Below, in pieces: positions 9,501 through 17,128 of a DNA stretch of 64,000 nt. Source of the stretch: Chryseobacterium daeguense DSM 19388 (GTDB lineage Bacteria > Bacteroidota > Bacteroidia > Flavobacteriales > Weeksellaceae); the NCBI RefSeq assembly GCF_000430825.1, contig NZ_AUMT01000003.1:310001-374000 (forward strand), written 5' to 3'. Every line of letters begins with the position of its first letter. The first letter of the stretch is position 1. The translations under genes were made by a program, and so were the position numbers. Under the pieces are notes generated by a model that saw nothing but the letters and a program-made list of their open reading frames with translations, had not been told where the DNA came from and ran no database searches.

Positions 9501-11240
9501 GACCCGGTTTAGATCATCATATTCAAAAACGATGGCTTTTTTATGAATATCCCAGACATGGGTGAGATTTCCGCGTTCGTCGTAAGTATAGCAAACCTGC
9601 AGATCTCTTTTATTTTTGTAGCAATAATAAACTTCGGTAATTTTATTAAGCTCGGGATGAACAACAGTTTCTATGCTAAAACTGCTTTTTACATCCTTAA
9701 TATTTTTTAAAACAATATTTATGCCCTGATATTCGTATTCCCTGATAGTTCCGTCACCATATTCAATTTGGATAACTTTAAAAATACTGCCTTCTTCAGC
9801 ATGATGAAAACGTCTGTAAGTGTAAATATCCGTTCCTTTTCTGATAATCCAGATGCTGTCATTCGGACGGTACTGCCAGATTTTCTGGCTTCTGCAATAA
9901 GTTAACTCTTCTCCAACTGGTGGAACAGGAATCGGCATCGGCTGTAGTTCTTCAGGGTGAGCCCAGGCTGCAACTTTGTCTTCTTCATCAGGAATAATAT
10001 ATAAATCATGCGAATTGAATATTCCGTTTCCTAAAATTCCGTTTTTGTAGGGCCTGTCGCTGTACCATACATTTGTCCATTGCAAAGGTGTTCCGGCTTC
10101 GATTTCGAAATCGTCCCACTCGAAAAGCATGGCTCCGGAAGCAAAATTTACAGGTTCCAGACCCACTTTACACAACGCTCTGGAAACAGGATTCGTTTTC
10201 CCGAATTTCCCCTGTAAAAAATGATTGAATTTGGTAACTCCTTTTCCCAAACTTTTCGTTAGGCCCCTCATCAAAGCCATTCCTGCAAAACGCATCAGCA
10301 TTTCGCCCGGCGTGTAGACGTGAGGAACAAACGCACCACCCACCAATACAGGACCGCCAGTATTAATTTGAATATATAAGCTTGAAAAATTATTGTAAAA
10401 CGCGAAATAAGCCAATGGATTTTTCTTGGGCTTATTGGGCATTGCGGGAAGCATAGTCATTCCAAAAGGCAGTCCCATACAGGTCAAAACCTGTTGCGGC
10501 TGGTTCCCGCTCATTTTACTTCCCTGCCCTAAAACGGTTTGTGCACCGTAATACACTTCACCTTCGTGCGGAGCTTCCTGTGGAAAGGGAATCATGTAAA
10601 CGGGAATCAGGGATGTAATATGTCTGAAAGGAATGACAACACCCATTACTGAAGTGGTAGTTGTAGCTTTATGTCTTCCGTGAACGTATATTGAGCCTCC
10701 CATAGGAATGCTCTCCGGAAGGTCTGGTTTTAAATTTCTGATAAATTGTGGAACCGGAATGCTGAATTTAATGTAATCCATTATATCGAAAACAATCCCG
10801 ATAAATGGGTGTGGCAGAGGCAAAGGAATCAGCATAAATGACGGTGGCGGCGGAATCAGTGTCCAGTGGATATCGATCGCCAGAACAATGTCAAAATGCT
10901 TGCTTGTATGCTGGATTGCGGTGGGTGAGATTGCAGGAGTATTAACTTTAATTAATTTAACCTTGCTTTCTGGTGCTGCTTTTTCTGCTGTTACGGAAGT
11001 TGTGCCGCCACCGCCTCCACTTCCGGATTGCGATTGGCCGCTGTCACCCCCAACTACAGATTTCACCATAGAAACAGGATTCAGGGAATCAAAATTATTT
11101 TTCATTCCGTTTTTCCAGCCCTGAGTGGTTTTTTCTGTGCTGAATGAAGTTACATCCGCAGAAACATTCAGCGAACGGTCCGGATTCATATCTGGCTTTG
11201 CAACCTTTATCTTTTTTATATTTTTATTTTGATCTGCCAT
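6507..11240 (-). CDS. T6SS PAAR-Rhs effector with unassigned C-terminal toxin
   Basis: 1577 residues. An N-terminal ~75-residue Ser/Gly-rich segment leads to hydrophobic helices and a PAAR-like region (GGSIYVHGRHKATTT, VLTCMGLPFG, GPVLVGGAFVPH, about residues 190-300). A DUF6531-type start of the Rhs shell follows (VNFASGAMLFEWDDFEIEAG), then many YD repeats (YDERGNL, YDDLNRV, YDEFGQI). The shell ends with YYDVESGSYISKDPLGLNGG. The last ~135 residues are the variable toxin tip, Lys/Arg-rich, with GDHNAKIAEIIKRETAKKG, RRMDASFRRKNGSIYHINVG and IRERLAIDDV. It may be a nuclease, but no family is certain. The gene lies behind vgrG and a TPR gene, so it is probably carried on the VgrG spike. Confidence 0.85.
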   Translation of the reverse strand: MADQNKNIKKIKVAKPDMNPDRSLNVSADVTSFSTEKTTQGWKNGMKNNFDSLNPVSMVKSVVGGDSGQSQSGSGGGGGTTSVTAEKAAPESKVKLIKVNTPAISPTAIQHTSKHFDIVLAIDIHWTLIPPPPSFMLIPLPLPHPFIGIVFDIMDYIKFSIPVPQFIRNLKPDLPESIPMGGSIYVHGRHKATTTTSVMGVVIPFRHITSLIPVYMIPFPQEAPHEGEVYYGAQTVLGQGSKMSGNQPQQVLTCMGLPFGMTMLPAMPNKPKKNPLAYFAFYNNFSSLYIQINTGGPVLVGGAFVPHVYTPGEMLMRFAGMALMRGLTKSLGKGVTKFNHFLQGKFGKTNPVSRALCKVGLEPVNFASGAMLFEWDDFEIEAGTPLQWTNVWYSDRPYKNGILGNGIFNSHDLYIIPDEEDKVAAWAHPEELQPMPIPVPPVGEELTYCRSQKIWQYRPNDSIWIIRKGTDIYTYRRFHHAEEGSIFKVIQIEYGDGTIREYEYQGINIVLKNIKDVKSSFSIETVVHPELNKITEVYYCYKNKRDLQVCYTYDERGNLTHVWDIHKKAIVFEYDDLNRVIRRTNRNEMSYHWEYDKKDRVVHTRGLGGFMEGFLNYNEDEGYTEVIYPKQNNKTERYYYDEDLLVYKQVDGEGGETWFDYTSHNELKMTGTPEGRVEGYTYDEYGNIKILHTPDGEEYHYQYDEFGQITARFSPSGTSEIWSYDEEGRLLSYTDPTEETIEYFYQNNEKLPEKSVRQEVETHYEYNSRGQITRRTDTIEGEEYWKYDDYGRLLVFSPEPLYRTVWGRDKMGRVVEINESGELPIKIRYDAYDLPVHITDGKAEWLISYTPMGNVKRQVRRNALTYKKEETLVFGYDSYENLMSITNEKGEVYLFERNYNDEIIGEKGFDGQQKFFVRDKDGLVTQVRNPNGKNIFYEYDLGGRLTQTHYPDGTWAAYQYDTSGMLIKADTETSSLTFQRNKLGLVTLEKQGEHSISYEYDNDGNLTGLKSSLGAEIDYSYNDLGQLKSVEASTKDIHQPWQMNLKVSKNGQHFSRKMTGGVESTFEFDHIGMPISQKVVANKKTAFHKDYHWVAGSRLLQVLDHVTGGRTKFDYDAFGSLVSAEYSNGEIQYKNPDETSCIYESPTRTDRIYDKGGKLMRDKNWFYHYDEEGNLLLKSKRPINNIKSDEKETENHHPFYKSIAEDWLNTPKLRHGNTLPDVSEIFPHEIQNPEWESGDWAYSWNANGMLAKVKRPDGKEISFEYDALGRRTSKIGNQKITRYIWDANVILHEWSYDLEEIPKNFVDNEGNLISTQEPTENIITWIYDETGHYPVAKIEDGKRYSVINDYLGTPVQAYNDAGEKVWERELDIYGEPRIGESNFIPFLFQGQYYDEETELAYNRFRYYDVESGSYISKDPLGLNGGFALYAYVSDSNYFIDILGLVKAKGAGTGRWMNRVKKDGTPFKKPGPKSKGTGDHNAKIAEIIKRETAKKGVKHIGGGSKTEIIIDTKGGHKPIRRMDASFRRKNGSIYHINVGRTLQDGKTGVIRERLAIDDVKNKGHEVSFEGYGKASDYK

Positions 11241-11253
11241 GATATATTAATTT

Positions 11254-11270
11254 GAGATTTGGTGTGTTTT
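11254..11270 (-). promoter_or_regulatory. Shared T6SS leader motif before rhs
   Basis: On the minus strand AAAACACACCAAATCTC lies about 15 bases before the rhs ATG. Almost the same string precedes vgrG at 14947, and related versions precede other T6SS genes in the window. Confidence 0.45.
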
Positions 11271-11347
11271 ATTCTTGCAAAGTCCTTTAATTTTCTTCTT
11301 AATTAAGTCTTAATGGTTAAATTTTTTTTATTAAATTAATTCACAAC

Positions 11348-12607
11348 TTAATTGTATTTTGGCTTCTCCACACTCACCTTCCAGTCGTCACCAAAATAAT
11401 TTTTCATTTCATTATCTAATGCGTTTTTTTTCTCTTTATCGCCTTCATATTTAATGTAAAGCATGGATGCCACGAATTTTAAGCTGCTTGATTCCCTTGT
11501 GGAAGGTTCCATTATTTTTGCTATGTCGAGACATTTTTCAAAATATTCGATCATTTTATCTTTACTTAAAACGGTATCATTTAATGTTCCGATAATCCTG
11601 TAACATTCTATTGCCATTGCATATTCACCGATATTCTGTGCTACCTCCGCCGCTTTTTCGAAGGCATTTTCAGCCTTTGCTTTTTTTGAATTTCCTAATA
11701 AATAGCTTCCGTAATTCATGTACATCTGAACTTCCAGCGGAGAATCCGGCTCCACTTCTTCAAATATCGTCCGGTAAGTATCTTCTGCTCTGTCTTTCTT
11801 TTTATCAGCAATGTAAGCCTGTGTCAGCATAAAATAGGCAGAAATCTCGCCTTGGTTATTCTTTTGTTCTTTGGCTAATTTCACAGCATTTTTTAATGCA
11901 AATTCCGCTTCCCTGAATCTTCCTTTACTTAAATGGTTGCTCGCCGTAAGAATCTGCTGCTGGAAATCAGTATCCACGCTGTTTTTCTTTCGGTTGGTAT
12001 GGGCTGCCGTATTCTGCATCAGCTGATGAATATCCACCTCAACCCGGAAACTATGTGCTGAAGGGTTTTCAGGTAAGGTTTTGTATTGATGATTTTCCGT
12101 CCAGATCAGCTTAATATCCTGATTTCCTGATTTTTCACAGATGGCACACCATTCTTTAATCCAAAGTGAAAGCTCTTTAATCTCATTAATCCTTAACGGT
12201 GCGATGTACAGATAAATCTTGGAATCTCTGAGATTCGGAAAGTTCTTTTTCAGCTCCAGCAAAGGAAAAAATGCTTTGTAAGCATCTGTTTTAAACTCAT
12301 TATCAGAAGTATGTAAGTTCCATTGAGGAATATTTTCTACACTTTTCTCCAACATTTCATAATATTCTTTCCATTCATCGAACAATGTCTGTCCGAAAGA
12401 ATCCATACCGTTAAATTCCTGATAATGAATTAAAAAAATATCTTCCCCGTCATAATCTTCGGATAATCTTGATTTTATAAACCCGTCAAAAAGATCAGTT
12501 TCATGTTTTTCTCCAAGACAGATGAACATAGGCTTTTCTTCGTTTTTTTTAACGACATTCTGCCATTGCCTTTTTAATTTTACAAGCTCCAGGTCTACAG
12601 GATTCAT
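11348..12607 (-). CDS. TPR-repeat protein, candidate Rhs/VgrG adaptor
   Basis: 419 residues, no signal peptide. Residues 1-200 form an alpha/beta region I do not recognise (PMFICLGEKHETDLFDGFI, LYIAPLRINEIKELSLWIKE). Residues ~215-390 are helical TPR-like repeats (GRFREAEFALKNAVKLAKEQ, KDRAEDTYRTIFEEVEP, KAKAENAFEKAAEVAQNIGE, MAIECYRIIGTLND). It sits between vgrG (156 bases downstream of its stop) and rhs on the same strand. Known T6SS adaptors (DUF4123, DUF2169, Eag/DUF1795) occupy that position, and none of them is seen here. Adaptor or effector chaperone is therefore an inference from position and TPR content. Confidence 0.6.
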   Translation of the reverse strand: MNPVDLELVKLKRQWQNVVKKNEEKPMFICLGEKHETDLFDGFIKSRLSEDYDGEDIFLIHYQEFNGMDSFGQTLFDEWKEYYEMLEKSVENIPQWNLHTSDNEFKTDAYKAFFPLLELKKNFPNLRDSKIYLYIAPLRINEIKELSLWIKEWCAICEKSGNQDIKLIWTENHQYKTLPENPSAHSFRVEVDIHQLMQNTAAHTNRKKNSVDTDFQQQILTASNHLSKGRFREAEFALKNAVKLAKEQKNNQGEISAYFMLTQAYIADKKKDRAEDTYRTIFEEVEPDSPLEVQMYMNYGSYLLGNSKKAKAENAFEKAAEVAQNIGEYAMAIECYRIIGTLNDTVLSKDKMIEYFEKCLDIAKIMEPSTRESSSLKFVASMLYIKYEGDKEKKNALDNEMKNYFGDDWKVSVEKPKYN

Positions 12608-12763
12608 TAGTTTTTACATTTAATTTTTAAATCTCTGCTTTAATGTTTTGAACACCAAGTCCACAAAATTTATTTATTACTAACTGCTTTTAAGTTTCAC
12701 CAAGCCGATTCGCTTAGAAGAGACTTCAATTTCTTTGTAAATATTATATTTAATAATTGAATT

Positions 12764-14929
12764 TTAATTCAGCTTTACAGTTCCGCTTACAATGTTTGTT
12801 TCGCTTCCGCCACCGATATTGATCTTAGCGCTGCTGAGATTGGCTTCGGTTTTTGCTCCCATGGAAAGAGTTGTGGTTCCTACATCCAGAGTTGTTGGCT
12901 CAATTCCGATTCCTGAAGTAGGATCTCCGCCTTCCGGACCAACTCCGATTCCTACGCTTGCCGTTCCTGCAACCCCGATATTATCTCCCTGAACAAATAT
13001 TTCTTTTCCTTTGATGATAATATTTCCCGCTTTATCCATGAAAATAGAGCTTTTACCGCAGGTCAGCGTGATAGTTTCTTTACTGTCGACACTGATATTT
13101 CCGGCGCCATCAAGGAAAATCTGGTTTTGATCTTTATCTCTTACGGTCATTCCGCCACCGTCGTCGAGGCTTACAATGTGACCGCTTTTACTGCTTAAAC
13201 TTTTAATATTATTCCCGGCTCCGCCGACTCCGCCGACTCCGCCATGGAACATTCCGCCCATTACGAAAGGCCTATCGGGGTGCTGATGAGCAAAATTTAC
13301 CACCACCTGATCTCCCACTTCCGGAATCGCCATAAATCCACGGTTTTTGCTTACTTTTTCACTTCCGCCGCCGTCAGGAGTCATTACGCGAATGTATTCT
13401 GTAGTTGTGGAACCATTCTGCCAGTCAAACTGAACCTGAACCCTTCCCTGATTGAGAGGGTCTGTATTGGAAATAACTTTTGCAAACTGGGCATCGGCTT
13501 TCGGAGTCTGAAATTCGGGTCTTGGAATAAAGCCCGTATCAGAAGCAATTGCATCGAAAGTTCCGGTGTAATATCCTCTTGCATCCACTTCATGGTTGAC
13601 TTCAAGGATCATTAATTTTGTGAAATAAGAAGTTTCATTGCTGTCGGTTTTCCTCATTTCAATATCTGCGATACAGCCCGGATAAAGAAAAGGAACCGTT
13701 GTATTTCCCGAGGTTACGAATACATCTGCAGCCTTGCTTCCCGCCGTACCTTTCTGTGAGGTTTCCACGTCTATAAAAGAAGATGCTTTAATAGGAGCAA
13801 CCCTTAAAGACGGTGTTATGAATGTTTTTTCTGATATTTCATAGGCACGTTTTGCAATGTCTGAAGTATGGGTAATTTTTGTGCTTCCGGCTGTTAACTT
13901 TTCATTTTTACTGCTGTTGTAACCGTAAAAACTTGGGTTAACATGCTGTGCTTTCATCCTGATTTTAACATCATTGACACTGCTTCCGTACGTTAATTTC
14001 ACAGGTTTTTCCTGAGGCGGCAGCTTTCCGAAATGAAGAACTTCCCCATCGTAATAAAATTGTTCGCCATAGGCTTCTGCCATTCTCGCGAGATAATTAT
14101 AATGTGTTTCTTCGTATTGTGAGCTGTAGGAAACATTCCCGTGCTGCGCATCTACCCTGAAATCAAATTTTCCCTGTCCCAGGCCTTCTTTGATCACCTG
14201 ATCTGCAATACTGTTCAGGCTGATCTCCTGTCCGCCCCCAAAACTCTGGATATGCGGTGCGGCATCAAGTAAAATAGTCGGGCTGCAACCTGTTAAAACA
14301 ATATTCCCAAGGCTTCCCTTTTCCTGGCTGAAACCTACTTCCGTAATGACTCCCACAAAACTTCTTTCGGGGCCGTCTTCAACATCTTTATATTTGAAAA
14401 CTACTGTAATTCTTTTACCTAAGAAATTCTGTGCTTCTTCCAGATTGTGATTTTCTGCACTACCCAATGTATCGTGAGCCAAAGTAATGCTGAACTCATG
14501 ATGCCGGGTGGCACTTTGCTTTAACTGAAAATGTTTGAAATGCTTTACTGCTGTTCCCTCCACAACAATGTCGAGCTTTACGACACGGTTGATACCCTGA
14601 ATCTGGCTTTCCGGGATCGCTTTTGCATTATGTATTTTAGAAGTCGGCTGCTGGTTCCAGACTTTATTTTCTACCAGGGTAGGCGAATTGGGCTGCAGCT
14701 TTTGATTCATCAACATTCCGGATGCACCCTGCACAACTCCTGTATAAGCCTGCGCCTGGGCGAGCTTTTGGGTTGTTTTCTGAACCGTTCCGCTGGTTTT
14801 TTCCTGAATTTTTTCTGAAGCTTTTGTTAACGCCTGATTTTTTGCCAATTCTTTCATTTCCCCGACTTGTTTTGTCATGGAAGGTTTCCCTGAAGAAGGC
14901 ATTTTTGGCGTATTATCATCCTGAAACAT
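12764..14929 (-). CDS. vgrG: T6SS spike protein VgrG (TssI), copy 1
   Basis: 721 residues. An extra N-terminal ~105 residues are Gln/Lys-rich and helical (absent from copy 2). The VgrG core begins at GINRVVKLDIVVEGTAVKHF, with the gp27-like region (YSSQYEETHYNYLARMAEAY, GEQFYYDGEVLHFGKLPPQ). A gp5 OB fold follows (DPLNQGRVQVQFDWQNGSTT, FMAIPEVGDQVVVNFAHQHP, DRPFVMGGMFHGG). The C-terminus is a Gly/Thr-rich beta-helix needle (ISVDSKETITLTCGKSSIFM). The trimer forms the tip of the Hcp tube and carries effectors; here TPR-Rhs follow. No enzymatic extension is seen. Confidence 0.95.
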   Translation of the reverse strand: MFQDDNTPKMPSSGKPSMTKQVGEMKELAKNQALTKASEKIQEKTSGTVQKTTQKLAQAQAYTGVVQGASGMLMNQKLQPNSPTLVENKVWNQQPTSKIHNAKAIPESQIQGINRVVKLDIVVEGTAVKHFKHFQLKQSATRHHEFSITLAHDTLGSAENHNLEEAQNFLGKRITVVFKYKDVEDGPERSFVGVITEVGFSQEKGSLGNIVLTGCSPTILLDAAPHIQSFGGGQEISLNSIADQVIKEGLGQGKFDFRVDAQHGNVSYSSQYEETHYNYLARMAEAYGEQFYYDGEVLHFGKLPPQEKPVKLTYGSSVNDVKIRMKAQHVNPSFYGYNSSKNEKLTAGSTKITHTSDIAKRAYEISEKTFITPSLRVAPIKASSFIDVETSQKGTAGSKAADVFVTSGNTTVPFLYPGCIADIEMRKTDSNETSYFTKLMILEVNHEVDARGYYTGTFDAIASDTGFIPRPEFQTPKADAQFAKVISNTDPLNQGRVQVQFDWQNGSTTTEYIRVMTPDGGGSEKVSKNRGFMAIPEVGDQVVVNFAHQHPDRPFVMGGMFHGGVGGVGGAGNNIKSLSSKSGHIVSLDDGGGMTVRDKDQNQIFLDGAGNISVDSKETITLTCGKSSIFMDKAGNIIIKGKEIFVQGDNIGVAGTASVGIGVGPEGGDPTSGIGIEPTTLDVGTTTLSMGAKTEANLSSAKINIGGGSETNIVSGTVKLN

Positions 14930-14946
14930 AGCCTTAAATTTTGAGT

Positions 14947-14960
14947 GATTGGTGTGTTTT
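14947..14960 (-). promoter_or_regulatory. Shared T6SS leader motif before vgrG copy 1
   Basis: Minus-strand AAAACACACCAATC, 17 bases before the ATG, nearly the same as the motif before rhs. Confidence 0.45.
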
Positions 14961-15087
14961 GTTTTAAATGCTAAAATTTATTCGATAAAAATCAAACAAA
15001 TCCTTTATTTATTTCTAATAAAATACTGATTATCAATATTTTAATATTAAAACTATATGAAATAATTTAGTTTCAAAAAAGAAAAAA

Positions 15088-15125
15088 ACAGAATAGCTGG
15101 CTCTGTATAAGCTGTACTATTCTGT
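15088..15125 (-). terminator. Terminator after tssD copy 1
   Basis: The outer stem ACAGAATAG / CTATTCTGT has an inner AGCT-containing stem. On the minus strand it is followed by a T6 run. Confidence 0.65.
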
Positions 15126-15165
15126 TACCAATTTTATTTTTACTAAGATGATTGCGGTTTTTTAA

Positions 15166-15579
15166 TTACTTACCACCACCTCCTGGCCAAACACCTTCGT
15201 ACTTAGAGTTACCATAGTCGATGATTTCAGCGCTCACCACGAAGCTGATCAGCATGCTGTTTTCGTCTACAGCGTCGAAGTCTACTTCATGCTGGATTAC
15301 ATATCCGTTTTCCCATCCAAGAGTAATTAAAGTACCTTCTTCGTGAGACTTGTTGAATGTAATTTCGCCGGTAGTTGGCTTGTATTTTCCGTTTAGTAAG
15401 CTTTCAAGGATATCAGATTTTTCAGTAGCTTCCACTGTTACTTTGATCAATGCGTTGGAAGGATCTGAAGCTACTCTACCAGAAACGTCTGTAGATCTGG
15501 AAACGCTGTAGTTCAGCTTTAATAATTTTTGTCCTTCTCCTCCGTTGAATTTTAAAATTCCTCTAGAATTTGCTGCCAT
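15166..15579 (-). CDS. tssD: T6SS tube protein TssD (Hcp), copy 1
   Basis: 137 residues, beta-rich, without signal peptide. It begins MAANSRGILKFNGGEGQKLL and contains FNKSHEEGTLITLGWENGY and DENSMLISFVVSAEIIDYGN, as in Bacteroidota TssD proteins. Hexamers stack into the tube that is fired from the cell. It is almost identical to the copy at 24472, with a longer Gly-rich tail (WPGGGGK). It has its own terminator, and the 472-base leader gap suggests its own strong promoter, as expected for a bulk structural protein. A leader motif GATTTGATG (plus-strand reading) lies at 15611-15619. Confidence 0.93.
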   Translation of the reverse strand: MAANSRGILKFNGGEGQKLLKLNYSVSRSTDVSGRVASDPSNALIKVTVEATEKSDILESLLNGKYKPTTGEITFNKSHEEGTLITLGWENGYVIQHEVDFDAVDENSMLISFVVSAEIIDYGNSKYEGVWPGGGGK

Positions 15580-16051
15580 GATTTGTAAATTTTAATCGTT
15601 AATATTTTGTGATTTGATGAATTTGTTGAGTCAAAGATAGACTTCATATTTTTAACCTGAAACTATTTAAGTGGTTAATTTTATTTTTGTAGTAATACTA
15701 CGATTTGGTGTAGTAATTCTACTATAATAGAAATATTAACTTTTATAATAAACTTAAAATCAAATATTTAAATACTAAAACACGACTTTAAATCTAATTA
15801 TTTTTCACACTATTATGGGAAATATTAAGACAGATTTAAGATAAATTTAATAATCATTAACGTTTCCAAAAATTTTAATTTGAATAAAAAATTCGATAAA
15901 TAAATTTACCGAAAGAGCTTATGGGATACTTCGAAACGCTCAGCAAGACAACGCTTATACTAACCGTGAGAGTTTAAAACATTATCTGAATATTTTATGT
16001 TTTGTATTTTTTATACAAACTGTAAGATTTTAATCAAATTTCAATTTTTGG
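15580..16051. other. 472-base AT-rich intergenic region upstream of tssD
   Basis: No open frame of note. It holds the tssD leader and promoter region. A stretch near 15929-15960 (ACTTCGAAACGCTCAGCAAG) resembles the dispersed Flavobacteria intergenic repeat family with CTTCGA...GCTCAG. A series of TAGTAATNCTAC-like strings lies near 15690-15725, and similar TCGTAATTCTACGA strings lie upstream of the other tssD copy at 24985-25020. Confidence 0.4.
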
Positions 16052-17128
16052 TTATTTATAAGAATCTTTAAATGTAAAATTACTTTTATAGACCCTTGTA
16101 CTGTCGATTTTTATTGGATAACCCATTAAAAGAACCTCAAAACTATTGTTGTCAGGTGCTATTTTAAATTCAAGCTTGAAATTTTCCCCTGCATTTTCAA
16201 ACTGATCATCGGTTTCTGCCCAATTGAAGAATGCACGGCCTTCGAAAGCCTCACCTTTCCCGGTTTCCCAGAAAAAGGAAATTTCCCTCGGAAGCGCGCG
16301 CTCTTTCATCGGTGGATTAGAAACCCACGGGCGGAGCATTACCTCCCTTTCACCGTTGTAATATTCTGAAAGAACTTTGAATACCTTTAAGCCTTTGTTT
16401 TCAGAATGGATGTTCAGGGCCCATTTGTAACGGGTTCTGTATTTGTCCCAATTAAGCGGCGATGCATTGGGAATAAACATATTTTGCTTGATTTCTTCTC
16501 GTGTCTGCGAGATTTTTGAGAATAATTTGTCAGCATATTTTTTATCGTCCTTCACCACCTCAGCTTTGAATTCCCCAAGCTCTATCTGCGTATATCCGAA
16601 ACGGAGCCAGACCACCACCATGCCTTTCGGTGCAAAACCGAAGACAAGGTTATTAAAACGGTCATAAGCCATTCCCAGCTTGTTGTACTTTTCATTATAA
16701 TCGGGTTCATCTCTTCTGTTGATAAATTCTTTCATCGGTTCGTCCGAAGATTTGGATTCGTCATTGGCATAAGCCCGTTGAACAAGATCTTTAATCTTAC
16801 CTTTCGGGAATTCAACTCTTAAATGATAAAAAGTGTCTTCATACCTGGAAAAATAGACAATATCTGCTCTGATAGGCGTTCCGTGCTGTTCCGTAAAACC
16901 TTTTCCCGAATCTCCCCATTTTCCTGATGAACTTCCGTAAGGAAGATGAGCCGGCACATTTTCTAATGTAATAATCTGATCTTCAACGGGTGTTATCAGA
17001 TATTCATTATCGGGATGCGAAATTTCAACATTATAGGTAGGCAAAGGCGTGTCATTTTTCTTCATATCCTGACAGTTAGTAAGCTGGAGCATTCCCAGTA
17101 AAGAAACAATTATTTTTAGTTTATCCAT
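16052..17128 (-). CDS. DUF2931-family lipoprotein, candidate immunity to the Tle1-like lipase
   Basis: 358 residues. The N-terminus has a lipobox-like end (SLLGMLQLTNC, Cys at residue 19), so it is probably a lipoprotein facing the periplasm. The sequence HLRVEFPKGKIKDLVQRAYA and FGFAPKGMVVVWLRFGYTQI fits DUF2931, a family often found beside DUF2235 effectors. The start codon overlaps the end of the lipase gene by 8 bases, so the two are translationally coupled. A periplasmic immunity protein suits a phospholipase that attacks membranes from the periplasm. The immunity role is an inference from position and family. Confidence 0.75.
   Translation of the reverse strand: MDKLKIIVSLLGMLQLTNCQDMKKNDTPLPTYNVEISHPDNEYLITPVEDQIITLENVPAHLPYGSSSGKWGDSGKGFTEQHGTPIRADIVYFSRYEDTFYHLRVEFPKGKIKDLVQRAYANDESKSSDEPMKEFINRRDEPDYNEKYNKLGMAYDRFNNLVFGFAPKGMVVVWLRFGYTQIELGEFKAEVVKDDKKYADKLFSKISQTREEIKQNMFIPNASPLNWDKYRTRYKWALNIHSENKGLKVFKVLSEYYNGEREVMLRPWVSNPPMKERALPREISFFWETGKGEAFEGRAFFNWAETDDQFENAGENFKLEFKIAPDNNSFEVLLMGYPIKIDSTRVYKSNFTFKDSYK

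Noticed and set aside
13244..13615. Plus-strand open frame inside vgrG1, with a like one at 19262 inside vgrG2
   Set aside because: The similarity between the two arises because the vgrG genes are paralogous; both are antisense shadows.
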